From assembly GCF_030687395.1 (NCBI RefSeq), contig NZ_CP117430.1, positions 1,116,001-1,180,000 on the forward strand: a DNA stretch of 64,000 bases, read 5' to 3'. Origin of the DNA: Pseudomonas wuhanensis (GTDB lineage: Bacteria > Pseudomonadota > Gammaproteobacteria > Pseudomonadales > Pseudomonadaceae). Positions 29,986 through 39,930 of the stretch are shown in pieces. The position numbers and the translations under genes were made by a program. Positions within the stretch are counted from its first letter, which is position 1, and every line of letters begins with the position of its first letter. Under the pieces are notes generated by a model. That model ran no database searches, was not told the DNA's origin, and saw nothing but the letters and a program-made list of their open reading frames with translations.

Positions 29986-32877
29986 TCACGCCACCAGATC
30001 GTTGGCACTAAAGGTGTCCACGCCTACCAGCTGGATTTCGAAGTCTGCACCCAGCGTGCCGTTGACGTTGCCGTACAGCACATGATCTTCGAAGCGCAGT
30101 TGTCCTGCTCCTGTGAATGCATTCGAGTCAATGAAAGTGAAGGCGTTGAACGCGGTGGTGAGGATATTGGCATCGAGTTTCGACAGGTCGATCTTGTCGC
30201 CCTGCAGGCTGCTGAAGTCGGTGATGACGTCACTGTCTGCCCTTTTGCCCAGCTCGCTTAGCAAATTGAAAACAAACCGGTCGGCACCAGAGCCGCCCGT
30301 GAGGGTGTCTACGCCCAGACCTCCCACCAGTAGGTCATTGCCCGCACCACCGTCGAGCAGGTCGTTGCCCGCTCCGCCATTGAGCAGGTTATTGCCGCTA
30401 TTGCCGGTCAGCACGTTATTCAGGGTGTTGCCGACACCGTTGAGGTTATTGCTGCCGGTGAGGGTGAGGTTTTCCAGGTTGGTACCCAGGGTCCAGCTCA
30501 CCGAGGAGCGCACGGTGTCGATTTCGCTCGCCAGGGTGCTGCTCTCGGTGACCACGTCCTTGAGGTTGTCGACGATGTAGGTGTCATTGCCGCTGCCGCC
30601 GCTCATCAAGTCGGTGCCGGTTCCGCCATCCAGAACGTTGTTGCCTGAGTTGCCGATCAGACGGTTGCCCAAGGCGTTGCCGGTAGCATCGAGGTGGTCA
30701 GTGTCGGTGAGGGTCAGGTTCTCGAGGTTGCTGCCCAGGGTGTAGCTGATCGACGACAGCACCGTGTCGATCTCGGCCAGCGAGGTGCCGCGTTCGATCA
30801 CCGTGTCGCCGAGGTTGTCGACGAGGTAGGTGTCGTTGCCGGCACCGCCGTCCAGAGTGTCGGCCCCGGCCTTGCCGTCGAGGATGTTGGCAGCGGCGTT
30901 GCCGGTGAGGCTGTTGTCGAGCTCATTACCCGTGAGGTTCAACGCGGCGGCGCCGAGCAGCACGCTGTCTTCGACGTTGGCCGACAGGGTGTAGCTCACC
31001 ATTGTACGGATCAGGTCGCGGCCTTCGTCCGCCAACTCGATGACATTAGTGGCGTTATCAGTAATGACATAGGTGTCATCACCACTGCCGCCGCTGAGGA
31101 TGTCAGCGCCCACGCCGCCATCCAGCCAGTCGTTGCCGCCCCCGCCTTGCAGGGTGTTGACGGAGGCGTTGCCGAGCAGGGTGTTGTTCAGGTCGTTGCC
31201 GATCACGGTGAAGCCACCGAGGCCGGTGAGGGTGACGTTTTCGACGTTTTGCAGGCTGGTTTGGCTGAGGTCGACGGTGCTGGTGGTCGAGGTCGAGGCG
31301 TAGCTGATGTTCAGCAGGTCGCGGCCCTGGTCGGCCGTTTCCTGCAACAGTGCCAGTTCGCCGAATTGGTCGAGGACGTAGGTGTCGTCGCCGGCGCCGC
31401 CGCTCAGTGTGTCCAGCCCCGCACCACCGTTGAGCACATTGTTACCGCCGTTGCCGGTCAGCATGTTGTCCAGAGCGTTTCCGACACCGTTGAGGTTATT
31501 GATCCCGGTAAGTATGAGGTTTTCCAGGTTGGCACTCAGGGTCCAGTTGACCGAGGAGCGCACGGTGTCGATTTCACTCGCCAAGGTGTTGGTCTCGGTA
31601 ATCAGGTCCTTCAGGTTGTCGACGATATAGGTGTCGTTGCCGGAGCCGCCGATCATCAGGTCTGCGCCGAGGCCGCCGTCCAGGGTGTCTGCGCCGGCCT
31701 TGCCGTCGAGAATGTTGGCCGCGGCGTTGCCGGTGAGGCTGTTGTCGAGCTCATTACCCGTGAGGCTCAACGCGGCGACGCCGAGCAGCACGCCGTCTTC
31801 GACGTTGGCCGAGAGGGTGTAGCTCACCGCCGTCCTGATCAGGTCACGACCTTCGTCAGTGTTTTCAAAAACCTTGTCGACGGCATTGTCGATGACATAG
31901 GTGTCGTCACCACTGCCGCCGCTGAGGATGTCAGCGCCCAAGCCGCCATCCAGCCAGTCGTTGCCGGCCCCGCCTTGCAGGGTGTTGACGGAGGCGTTGC
32001 CGAGCAAGGTGTTGTTCAGGTCGTTGCCGATCACGGTGAAGGCACCGAGGCCGGTGAGGGTGACGTTTTCGACGTTTTGCAGGCTGGTTTGGCTGAGGTC
32101 GACGGTGCTGGTGGTCGAGGTCGAGGCGTAGCTGATGTTCAGCAGGTCGCGGCCCTGATCGGCCGTTTCCTGCAGCAGCGCCAGTTCGCCGAATTGGTCG
32201 AGGACGTAGGTGTCGTCGCCGGTGCCGCCGCTCAGTGTGTCCAGCCCCGTGCCACCGTTGAGCACGTTGTTGCCGCTGTTGCCAATGATTGCGTTGTTCA
32301 GGGTGTTGCCGATACCGGTGAGGTTGTCGCTGCCCGTGAGAGTGAGGTTTTCCAGGTTGGCACCCAGGGTCCAGCTCACCGAGGAACGCACGGTGTCGAT
32401 TTCGCTCGCCAGGATGTTGGTCTCGGTGACCGCGTCCTTGAGGTTGTCGACGATGTAGGTGTCATTGCCGCTGCCACCGATCATCACGTCGGCGCCGAGG
32501 CTGCCGTCCAATGTGTTATTGCCGTTGTTACCCACGAGGCGGTTGCTCAGGGCATTGCCGGTACCGTCCAGATTGTCGCTGCCGGTGAGGGTCAGGTTCT
32601 CGAGGTTGCTGCCCAGGGTGTAGCTGATCGACGACAGCACCGTGTCGATCTCGGCCAGCGAGGTGCCGCGTTCGATCACTGTGTCGCCGAGGTTGTCGAC
32701 GAGGTAGGTGTCGTTACCCGCACCGCCGTCCAGGGTGTCGGCGCCAGCCTTGCCATCGAGAATGTTGGCCGCGGCGTTGCCGGTGAGGCTGTTGTCGAGC
32801 TCATTACCCGTGAGGCTCAACGCGGCGACGCCGAGCAGCACGCCGTCTTCGACGTTGGCCGAGAGGGTGTAGCTCAC
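29986..32877 (-). CDS. RTX protease, C-terminal part (same gene as 32953-38955)
   Basis: 963 codons of RTX repeats plus a secretion signal. The glycine-rich nonapeptides (GGSGNDTYIVDN, GGAGNDLLDGG types) bind Ca2+. The end of the protein has a serralysin-like closing domain (GSGADRFVFNLLSELG, DVITDFSSLQGDKIDLSKLD) and a C-terminal signal ending VDTFSANDLVA, expected to direct type I secretion. It has no start codon context of its own: it continues the protein of 32953-38955, from which it is separated by about 75 bases carrying several small deletions totalling 6 bases relative to the neighbouring copy. Restoring them would give one protein of about 2,990 aa. Confidence 0.85.
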   Translation of the reverse strand: MSYTLSANVEDGVLLGVAALSLTGNELDNSLTGNAAANILDGKAGADTLDGGAGNDTYLVDNLGDTVIERGTSLAEIDTVLSSISYTLGSNLENLTLTGSDNLDGTGNALSNRLVGNNGNNTLDGSLGADVMIGGSGNDTYIVDNLKDAVTETNILASEIDTVRSSVSWTLGANLENLTLTGSDNLTGIGNTLNNAIIGNSGNNVLNGGTGLDTLSGGTGDDTYVLDQFGELALLQETADQGRDLLNISYASTSTTSTVDLSQTSLQNVENVTLTGLGAFTVIGNDLNNTLLGNASVNTLQGGAGNDWLDGGLGADILSGGSGDDTYVIDNAVDKVFENTDEGRDLIRTAVSYTLSANVEDGVLLGVAALSLTGNELDNSLTGNAAANILDGKAGADTLDGGLGADLMIGGSGNDTYIVDNLKDLITETNTLASEIDTVRSSVNWTLSANLENLILTGINNLNGVGNALDNMLTGNGGNNVLNGGAGLDTLSGGAGDDTYVLDQFGELALLQETADQGRDLLNISYASTSTTSTVDLSQTSLQNVENVTLTGLGGFTVIGNDLNNTLLGNASVNTLQGGGGNDWLDGGVGADILSGGSGDDTYVITDNATNVIELADEGRDLIRTMVSYTLSANVEDSVLLGAAALNLTGNELDNSLTGNAAANILDGKAGADTLDGGAGNDTYLVDNLGDTVIERGTSLAEIDTVLSSISYTLGSNLENLTLTDTDHLDATGNALGNRLIGNSGNNVLDGGTGTDLMSGGSGNDTYIVDNLKDVVTESSTLASEIDTVRSSVSWTLGTNLENLTLTGSNNLNGVGNTLNNVLTGNSGNNLLNGGAGNDLLDGGAGNDLLVGGLGVDTLTGGSGADRFVFNLLSELGKRADSDVITDFSSLQGDKIDLSKLDANILTTAFNAFTFIDSNAFTGAGQLRFEDHVLYGNVNGTLGADFEIQLVGVDTFSANDLVA

Positions 32878-35800
32878 CGCCGTCCTGATCAGGTCACGAC
32901 CTTCGTCAGTGTTTCAAACTTGTCGACGGCATTGTCGATGACATAGGTGTCGTCACCATGCCGCCGCTGAGGATGTCAGCGCCCAGCCGCCATCCAGCCA
33001 GTCGTTGCCGGCCCCGCCTTGCAGGGTGTTGACGGAGGCGTTGCCGAGCAAGGTGTTGTTCAGGTCGTTGCCGATCACGGTGAAGGCACCGAGGCCGGTG
33101 AGGGTGACGTTTTCGACGTTTTGCAGGCTGGTTTGGCTGAGGTCGACGGTGCTGGTGGTCGAGGTCGAGGCGTAGCTGATGTTCAGCAGGTCGCGGCCCT
33201 GATCGGCCGTTTCCTGCAGCAGCGCCAGTTCGCCGAATTGGTCGAGGACGTAGGTGTCGTCGCCGGTGCCGCCGCTCAGTGTGTCCAGCCCCGTGCCACC
33301 GTTGAGCACGTTGTTGCCGCTGTTGCCAATGATTGCGTTGTTCAGGGTGTTGCCGATACCGGTGAGGTTGTCGCTGCCCGTGAGAGTGAGGTTTTCCAGG
33401 TTGGCACCCAGGGTCCAGCTCACCGAGGAACGCACGGTGTCGATTTCGCTCGCCAGGATGCTGGTCTCGGTGACCGCGTCCTTGAGGTTGTCGACGATGT
33501 AGGTGTCATTGCCGCTGCCGCCGATCATCACGTCGGCGCCGAGGCTGCCGTCCAATGTGTTATTGCCGTTGTTACCCACGAGGCGGTTGCTCAGGGCATT
33601 GCCGGTACCGTCCAGATTGTCGCTGCCGGTGAGGGTCAGGTTCTCGAGGTTGCTGCCCAGGGTGTAGCTGATCGACGACAGCACCGTGTCGATCTCCGCC
33701 AGCGAGGTGCCGCGTTCGATCACTGTGTCGCCGAGGTTGTCGACGAGGTAGGTGTCGTTACCCGCACCGCCGTCCAGGGTGTCGGCGCCAGCCTTGCCAT
33801 CGAGAATGTTGGCGGCGGCGTTGCCGGTGAGGCTGTTGTCGAGCTCATTACCCGTGAGGTTCAACGCGGCGACGCCGAGCAGCACGCCGTCTTCGACGTT
33901 GGCCGACAGGGTGTAGCTCACCGCCGTCCTGATCAGGTCACGACCTTCGTCGGCCAGTTCAAGGACTTTGTCGACGGCATTGTCGATGACGTAGGTGTCA
34001 TCGCCGCTGCCGCCGCTGAGGATGTCGGCGCCCACGCCGCCATCCAGCCAGTCGTTGCCGGCCCCGCCTTGCAGGGTGTTGACGGAGGCGTTGCCGAGCA
34101 AGGTGTTGTTCAGGTCGTTGCCGATCACGGTGAAGGCACCGAGGCCGGTGAGGGTGACGTTTTCGACGTTTTGCAGGCTGGTTTGGCTGAGGTCGACGGT
34201 GCTGGTGGTCAACGTCGAGGCGTAGCTGATGTTCAGCAGGTCGCGGCCCTGATCGGCCGTTTCCTGCAGCAGCGCCAGTTCGCCGAATTGGTCGAGGACG
34301 TAGGTGTCGTCGCCGGCGCCGCCGCTCAGTGTGTCCAGCCCCGTGCCACCGTTGAGCACGTTGTTGCCGCTGTTGCCAATGATTGCGTTGTTCAGGGTGT
34401 TGCCGATACCGGTGAGGTTGTCGCTGCCCGTGAGAGTGAGGTTTTCCAGGTTGGCACCCAGGGTCCAGTTCACCGAGGAACGCACGGTGTCGATTTCGCT
34501 CGCCAGGATGCTGGTCTCGGTGACCGCGTCCTTGAGGTTGTCGACGATGTAGGTGTCATTGCCGGAGCCGCCAATCATCACATCGGCGCCGAGGCTGCCG
34601 TCCAATGTGTTATTGCCGTTGTTACCCACGAGGCGGTTGCTCAGGGCATTGCCGGTACCGTCCAGATTGTCGCTGCCGGTGAGGGTCAGGTTCTCGAGGT
34701 TGCTGCCCAGGGTGTAGCTGATCGACGACAGCACCGTGTCGATCTCCGCCAGCGAGGTGCCGCGTTCGATCACTGTGTCGCCGAGGTTGTCGACGAGGTA
34801 GGTGTCGTTACCCGCACCGCCGTCCAGGGTGTCGGCGCCAGCCTTGCCATCGAGAATGTTGGCGGCGGCGTTGCCGGTGAGGCTGTTGTCGAGCTCATTA
34901 CCCGTGAGGTTCAACGCGGCGACGCCGAGCAGCACGCCGTCTTCGACGTTGGCCGAGAGGGTGTAGCTCACCGCCGTCCTGATCAGGTCACGACCTTCGT
35001 CGGCCAGTTCAAGGACTTTGTCGGCGGCATTGTCGATGACGTAGGTGTCATCGCCGCTGCCGCCGCTGAGGATGTCGGCGCCCACGCCGCCATCCAGCCA
35101 GTCGTTGCCGGCCCCGCCTTGCAGGGTGTTGACGGAGGCGTTGCCGAGCAAGGTGTTGTTCAGGTCGTTGCCGATCACGGTGAAGGCACCGAGGCCGGTG
35201 AGGGTGACGTTTTCGACGTTTTGCAGGCTGGTTTGGCTGAGGTCGACGGTGCTGGTGGTCAACGTCGAGGCGTAGCTGATGTTCAGCAGGTCGCGGCCCT
35301 GATCGGCCGTTTCCTGCAGCAGCGCCAGTTCGCCGAATTGGTCGAGGACGTAGGTGTCGCCGGCGCCGCCGCTCAGTGTGTCCAGCCCCGTGCCACCGTT
35401 GAGCACGTTGTTGCCGCTGTTGCCAATGATTGCGTTGTTCAGGGTGTTGCCGATACCGGTGAGGTTGTCGCTGCCCGTGAGAGTGAGGTTTTCCAGGTTG
35501 GCACCCAGGGTCCAGTTCACCGAGGAACGCACGGTGTCGATTTCGCTCGCCAGGATGCTGGTCTCGGTGACCGCGTCCTTGAGGTTGTCGACGATGTAGG
35601 TGTCATTGCCGGAGCCGCCAATCATCACATCGGCGCCGAGGCTGCCGTCCAATGTGTTATTGCCGTTGTTACCCACGAGGCGGTTGCTCAGGGCATTGCC
35701 GGTACCGTCCAGATTGTCGCTGCCGGTGAGGGTCAGGTTCTCGAGGTTGCTGCCCAGGGTGTAGCTGATCGACGACAGCACCGTGTCGATCTCCGCCAGC

Positions 35801-37950
35801 GAGGTGCCGCGTTCGATCACTGTGTCGCCGAGGTTGTCGACGAGGTAGGTGTCGTTACCCGCACCGCCGTCCAGGGTGTCGGCGCCAGCCTTGCCATCGA
35901 GAATGTTGGCGGCGGCGTTGCCGGTGAGGCTGTTGTCGAGCTCATTACCCGTGAGGTTCAACGCGGCGACGCCGAGCAGCACGCCGTCTTCGACGTTGGC
36001 CGAGAGGGTGTAGCTCACCGCCGTGATCAGGTCACGACCTTCGTCGGCCAGTTCAAGGACTTTGTCGGCGGCATTGTCGATGACGTAGGTGTCATCGCCG
36101 CTGCCGCCGCTGAGGATGTCGGCGCCCACGCCGCCATCCAGCCAGTCGTTGCCGACCCCGCCTTGCAGGGTGTTGACGGAGGCGTTGCCGAGCAAGGTGT
36201 TGTTCAGGTCGTTGCCGATCACGGTGAAGGCACCGAGGCCGGTGAGGGTGACGTTTTCGACGTTTTGCAGGCTGGTTTGGCTGAGGTCGACGGTGCTGGT
36301 GGTCGAGGTCGAGGCGTAGCTGATGTTCAGCAGGTCGCGGCCCTGATCGGCCGTTTCCTGCAGCAGCGCCAGTTCGCCGAATTGGTCGAGGACGTAGGTG
36401 TCGTCGCCGGCTCCGCCGCTCAGCGTGTCCAGGCCCGCCGCGCCGTTGAGGGTGTTGTTGCCGCTGTTGCCGGTCAGAACGTTACGCAGGGTGTTGCCGA
36501 CGCCGTTGAGGTTATCGCTGCCCGTGAGAGTGAGGTTTTCCAGGTTGGCACCCAGGGTCCAGCTCACCGAGGAGCGCACGGTGTCGATATCCCACAGCCA
36601 GAAGCCGGTCTCAATGACCACGTCCTTGAGGTTGTCGACGATGTAGGTGTCGCTGCCGCTGTCGTCGATCATGACGTCGACGCCAAGGCCGCCGTCCAGG
36701 GTGTTGTCGCCGCGGTTACCGACAAGACGGTTATTCAGGGCATTACCGGTAGCATTCAGGTCGTCGAAGTCGATAAGGGTCAGGTTCTCGAGGTTGCTGC
36801 CCAGGGTGTAGCTGATCGACGATGCGACCGTGTCGATTTCGCTCAGCGAGGTGCCGCGTTCGATCACCGTGTCGCCGAGGTTGTCAACGTAGTAGGTATC
36901 GTTACCCGCACCGCCGTCCAGGGTGTCGGCCCCGCCCCGGCCGTCGAGGATGTTGGCGGCGGTGTTGCCGGTCAGGCTGTTGTCGAGTTCGTTGCCTGTG
37001 AGGCTCAGCGCTGCAGAACCGAGCAGCACGCCATCCTCGACATTGTCTTCCAAATAATAGCTAACCGCCGTCAGGATCAGGTCGTGGCCTTCGTCAGCCA
37101 GTTCGGTGACTTGTACACCATTATTGTAGATGACATAAATGTCGTCGCCGCTGCCGCCACTGAGCTTGTCAGCCCCGGCCCAGCCATCCAGCCAGTCGTT
37201 GCCGGCCCCGCCCAGCAGGGTATTGTCGTAGCTGTTGCCGGTCAGGATGTTGTCCAGATCGTTGCCGATCACGGTGAAGTTGCCGAGGCCGGTGACGGTG
37301 ACATTTTCGACGTTTTGCAGGTTGCTTTGAGTGAGATCGACGGTGCTGGCGGCCAGGGTCGAGGTGTAGTTGATGTACAGCAGGTCGCTACCTTGATCAA
37401 CGTCATCCTGCAGCAACGCCAGTTCGCCGGCCTGGTCGAGGACGTAGATGTCGTCGCCGGCGCCGCCGCTCAGCGTGTCCAGGCCCGCTGCGCCGTTGAG
37501 CACGTTGTTGCCGGCGTTGCCGAGCAGGGTGTTGTTCAGGGTGTTGCCGACACCGGTGAGGTTGTCGCTACCAGTGAGGGTGAGGTTTTCCAGGTTGGCA
37601 CCCAGGGTCCAGCTCACCGAGGAACGCACGGTGTCGATTTCAGATATCAGGGTGCTGGTTTCGGTGACTACGTCCTTGAGGTTGTCGACGATGTAGGTGT
37701 CGTTACCGGAGCCGCCAATCATCACGTCGGCGCCGAGGCTGCCGTCCAATGTGTTATTGCCGTTGTTACCCACGAGGCGGTTGCTCAGGGCATTGCCGGT
37801 ACCGTCCAGATTATCGCCGCCGCTGAGGATCAGGTACTCCAGATTGCTACTGCTGCCCAGGGCGTAGCTGATGGACGACATGACCGTGTCGATTTCGCTC
37901 AGCGAGGTGCTGGTTTCCACCACTACGTCATCAACGTTATCCACAACATA
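30860..37950. repeat. About seven tandem ~1,050-bp units in the RTX gene
   Basis: The same landmark (GCCGCCGCTCAGTGTGTCC or close variant) appears near 31388, 32216, 33260, 34310, 35357, 36404 and 37454. The spacings are about 828, 1044, 1050, 1047, 1047 and 1050. Units between about 33,000 and 36,300 are almost identical in DNA. The 828-bp unit lacks one 74-aa sub-repeat (the NDTYLVDNLGD type). Single codons are missing at about 35,357 (one Asp) and about 36,025 (one Arg). Confidence 0.9.
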
Positions 37951-38955
37951 AACGTCGTTGCCTGCACCGCCAATCATGATGTCTTGGCCTGCACCGCCAT
38001 CGAGAACGTTATTCAGTGCATTGCCGATCAGCTCATCGTCAAAGGCCGAACCGGTAGCATTTTCGATTTTGGCGCCAAAGGCGATCGCCAGCCCGTCATT
38101 GATCAGTTCCAGGTTCGCAATGTCGACGAATGCCTTGCCGATATTGCTGAATTCGCCCTCATTGAGGTTCAGTCTGACGGCCGCCAGCTGGTTGCTGGCA
38201 TCGATCGTATCGTTGCCGCCGGCATCCCAGATAGTTTCGAACACTGATTGGTCCGGTGCCCAGCGATAGACGTTGTTGCCGGTTTGCCAAAGCATGTTGG
38301 CGCCGTAAAGCTTCTGGATAGCGAGAATATCCAGCAGCATCGGTGTCGTCGGCTGATAGGAATACGCATTGTTGTAGCTCATGAGCGTGTAATGCGTATC
38401 GTCGAGCAGGGGCGAGATCAGCGTGCTGTTGGATTGGCTCGACTCGAATGGATGCTTGAGACCCAGGGCATGACCTATTTCATGCACGAACGTCATGAAG
38501 TCGTAGGTGCCTTTGACGGGGGCGGAGTTGTTCGTGTCCGGGCTGATCCAGACATCCCCGCCCGACGGTGTCCGGTCGGGGAGGTAGGCCCAGGCAGCGG
38601 CATCGTCGTCCATGCCCCAATAGCCGCCGAATCGCAAGTCGCCCACGGTGTTGAGGTTGTCACTGACCAGAGTGAACTTGACATTAGCCACCGCGCTCCA
38701 GGCGCCAAGCGCAGCGGTTACGGCGTTTTGTTGGGCCGATGTCAGGGAGAAACTGTTCAGGAATTCATTTTCAATGCTGTACTTGGTAGCGAAGTACGAT
38801 TGGGGGTTGAGGAAACTATAGGTCAGCCGTGTCGCGAAGATGTCTGCGCCAAAGTCCGGGCTCAGCCAGGAAGTGCCGTAGATCAGGCTGTCGACTTGTT
38901 GGTTACCGGTCAGAACAGATGGCTTTGTTAAAACGTAACCAAGAGGAGACGACAT
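32953..38955 (-). CDS. Giant RTX protein with N-terminal serralysin (M10B) protease domain
   Basis: 2,000 codons here. The N terminus is a metzincin: HEIGHALGLKH at residues 158-168 is the full HEXXHXXGXXH zinc site, and LMSYN (Met192) is the Met-turn. The protease domain runs to about residue 300, then Ca2+-binding RTX repeats begin. These form near-identical units of about 350 aa, each with four sub-repeats (NDTYIVDNLKD, DDTYVLDQFGE, DDTYVIDNA, NDTYLVDNLGD). The start at 38955 has AGGA 8 bases upstream. The frame breaks near 32,990 (LDGGWALTSS...), and the rest lies in 29986-32877. No type I secretion genes are in the window. Likely a secreted protease or adhesin-like protein. Confidence 0.9.
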   Translation of the reverse strand: MSSPLGYVLTKPSVLTGNQQVDSLIYGTSWLSPDFGADIFATRLTYSFLNPQSYFATKYSIENEFLNSFSLTSAQQNAVTAALGAWSAVANVKFTLVSDNLNTVGDLRFGGYWGMDDDAAAWAYLPDRTPSGGDVWISPDTNNSAPVKGTYDFMTFVHEIGHALGLKHPFESSQSNSTLISPLLDDTHYTLMSYNNAYSYQPTTPMLLDILAIQKLYGANMLWQTGNNVYRWAPDQSVFETIWDAGGNDTIDASNQLAAVRLNLNEGEFSNIGKAFVDIANLELINDGLAIAFGAKIENATGSAFDDELIGNALNNVLDGGAGQDIMIGGAGNDVYVVDNVDDVVVETSTSLSEIDTVMSSISYALGSSSNLEYLILSGGDNLDGTGNALSNRLVGNNGNNTLDGSLGADVMIGGSGNDTYIVDNLKDVVTETSTLISEIDTVRSSVSWTLGANLENLTLTGSDNLTGVGNTLNNTLLGNAGNNVLNGAAGLDTLSGGAGDDIYVLDQAGELALLQDDVDQGSDLLYINYTSTLAASTVDLTQSNLQNVENVTVTGLGNFTVIGNDLDNILTGNSYDNTLLGGAGNDWLDGWAGADKLSGGSGDDIYVIYNNGVQVTELADEGHDLILTAVSYYLEDNVEDGVLLGSAALSLTGNELDNSLTGNTAANILDGRGGADTLDGGAGNDTYYVDNLGDTVIERGTSLSEIDTVASSISYTLGSNLENLTLIDFDDLNATGNALNNRLVGNRGDNTLDGGLGVDVMIDDSGSDTYIVDNLKDVVIETGFWLWDIDTVRSSVSWTLGANLENLTLTGSDNLNGVGNTLRNVLTGNSGNNTLNGAAGLDTLSGGAGDDTYVLDQFGELALLQETADQGRDLLNISYASTSTTSTVDLSQTSLQNVENVTLTGLGAFTVIGNDLNNTLLGNASVNTLQGGVGNDWLDGGVGADILSGGSGDDTYVIDNAADKVLELADEGRDLITAVSYTLSANVEDGVLLGVAALNLTGNELDNSLTGNAAANILDGKAGADTLDGGAGNDTYLVDNLGDTVIERGTSLAEIDTVLSSISYTLGSNLENLTLTGSDNLDGTGNALSNRLVGNNGNNTLDGSLGADVMIGGSGNDTYIVDNLKDAVTETSILASEIDTVRSSVNWTLGANLENLTLTGSDNLTGIGNTLNNAIIGNSGNNVLNGGTGLDTLSGGAGDTYVLDQFGELALLQETADQGRDLLNISYASTLTTSTVDLSQTSLQNVENVTLTGLGAFTVIGNDLNNTLLGNASVNTLQGGAGNDWLDGGVGADILSGGSGDDTYVIDNAADKVLELADEGRDLIRTAVSYTLSANVEDGVLLGVAALNLTGNELDNSLTGNAAANILDGKAGADTLDGGAGNDTYLVDNLGDTVIERGTSLAEIDTVLSSISYTLGSNLENLTLTGSDNLDGTGNALSNRLVGNNGNNTLDGSLGADVMIGGSGNDTYIVDNLKDAVTETSILASEIDTVRSSVNWTLGANLENLTLTGSDNLTGIGNTLNNAIIGNSGNNVLNGGTGLDTLSGGAGDDTYVLDQFGELALLQETADQGRDLLNISYASTLTTSTVDLSQTSLQNVENVTLTGLGAFTVIGNDLNNTLLGNASVNTLQGGAGNDWLDGGVGADILSGGSGDDTYVIDNAVDKVLELADEGRDLIRTAVSYTLSANVEDGVLLGVAALNLTGNELDNSLTGNAAANILDGKAGADTLDGGAGNDTYLVDNLGDTVIERGTSLAEIDTVLSSISYTLGSNLENLTLTGSDNLDGTGNALSNRLVGNNGNNTLDGSLGADVMIGGSGNDTYIVDNLKDAVTETSILASEIDTVRSSVSWTLGANLENLTLTGSDNLTGIGNTLNNAIIGNSGNNVLNGGTGLDTLSGGTGDDTYVLDQFGELALLQETADQGRDLLNISYASTSTTSTVDLSQTSLQNVENVTLTGLGAFTVIGNDLNNTLLGNASVNTLQGGAGNDWLDGGWALTSSAAAW

Positions 38956-39169
38956 TTTAAAGATCCTGAGAGGGCTGCGACCGTCCTGTATTGGCCGCTA
39001 CAAGAAAGCGATTTTGCACCAGAGTCAGCGTCAATTGATATCACGTGGCCACTATTTTTTTATTGATGACGTCAAAAAACTGGCTGGTAAATCTGTGTCG
39101 GCATGCGCAAGTGAGTCTTGAGGAATGCGCGCTGGTATCCTGTTCGAAATTGACTAATCAGGACCTCCC

Positions 39170-39814
39170 ATGAACGTTCCGACCCCAGCGCTCATCCGCG
39201 AAACCTTTCCCGTCGGGCCGTTGCAGTGCAACTGCACAATCATCGGCGACCCGATCACCAAAAAAGCCATCGTCGTCGACCCGGGCGGCAATCACGAACT
39301 TATCCTCGCGCGACTCGACGCCTTGGGCCTGAAGGTGGTCAGCATCATTCACACCCACGCGCACCTCGATCACTTCCTGGCTTCCGGGCAGCTCAAGGAG
39401 AAAACCGGCGCGACGCTGCACCTGCATAAAGAAGATCAATTCCTCTGGGACAACCTGGAAATGCAGTGCCAGATGTTCGGTGTGCCTTACACCCCCGTGC
39501 CATCGCCAGATCGCTGGTTGGCCGACGATGAAGAGCTGGCTTGCGGGTGTGGTGTGGCGTTGCACACGCCGGGTCATACACCAGGTTCCATGAGCTTCTG
39601 GTTTTCAGAGGCTAAGCTGCTGATAGCCGGTGATACGCTGTTCAGGCGCGGGGTAGGGCGCACGGATTTATGGGGAGGCGATCAGGCGACTCTCGTGCGT
39701 TCGATCAAGCAACGGTTGTATACCCTCGATGAAGAGGCGACGGTGGTGACCGGTCATGGTCCAGACACCTGTCTGGGCGATGAAATGCGCGGTAACCCCT
39801 TTGTACGAGCCTGA
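39170..39814 (+). CDS. MBL-fold metallo-hydrolase (YcbL-like glyoxalase II family)
   Basis: 214-aa metallo-beta-lactamase-fold hydrolase with the metal motif HTHAHLDH at about residues 63-70, then TPGHTPGSMSFWF and a final VTGHGPDT. This short form lacks glyoxalase II's C-terminal substrate domain and fits YcbL/GloC-type hydrolases that act on S-lactoylglutathione or similar thioesters. AGGA precedes the ATG. It stands alone between the RTX gene and the OmpA-like gene. Confidence 0.9.
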   Translation: MNVPTPALIRETFPVGPLQCNCTIIGDPITKKAIVVDPGGNHELILARLDALGLKVVSIIHTHAHLDHFLASGQLKEKTGATLHLHKEDQFLWDNLEMQCQMFGVPYTPVPSPDRWLADDEELACGCGVALHTPGHTPGSMSFWFSEAKLLIAGDTLFRRGVGRTDLWGGDQATLVRSIKQRLYTLDEEATVVTGHGPDTCLGDEMRGNPFVRA

Positions 39815-39930
39815 AGATGCAGTTGTGAAAGGCACGACGGAATTTTTGGCGTTGGCCATGATCCAACGCCCGCAAAGGTTCATTGCTTAAGTCCGCTGCA
39901 CCACAGAATGCAAAAAAGTAGGAGCTCTCC

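Noticed and set aside
31000..37500. Regular repeats resembling CRISPR or satellite DNA
   Set aside because: They are in frame and encode Ca2+-binding RTX units.
33019..38247. A 1,742-codon open frame on the plus strand opposite the RTX gene, plus many ~80-codon frames
   Set aside because: It is the repetitive antisense of the RTX gene; valine/glycine/glutamine-rich with no signal, and stays open only because of the repeat's codon choice.
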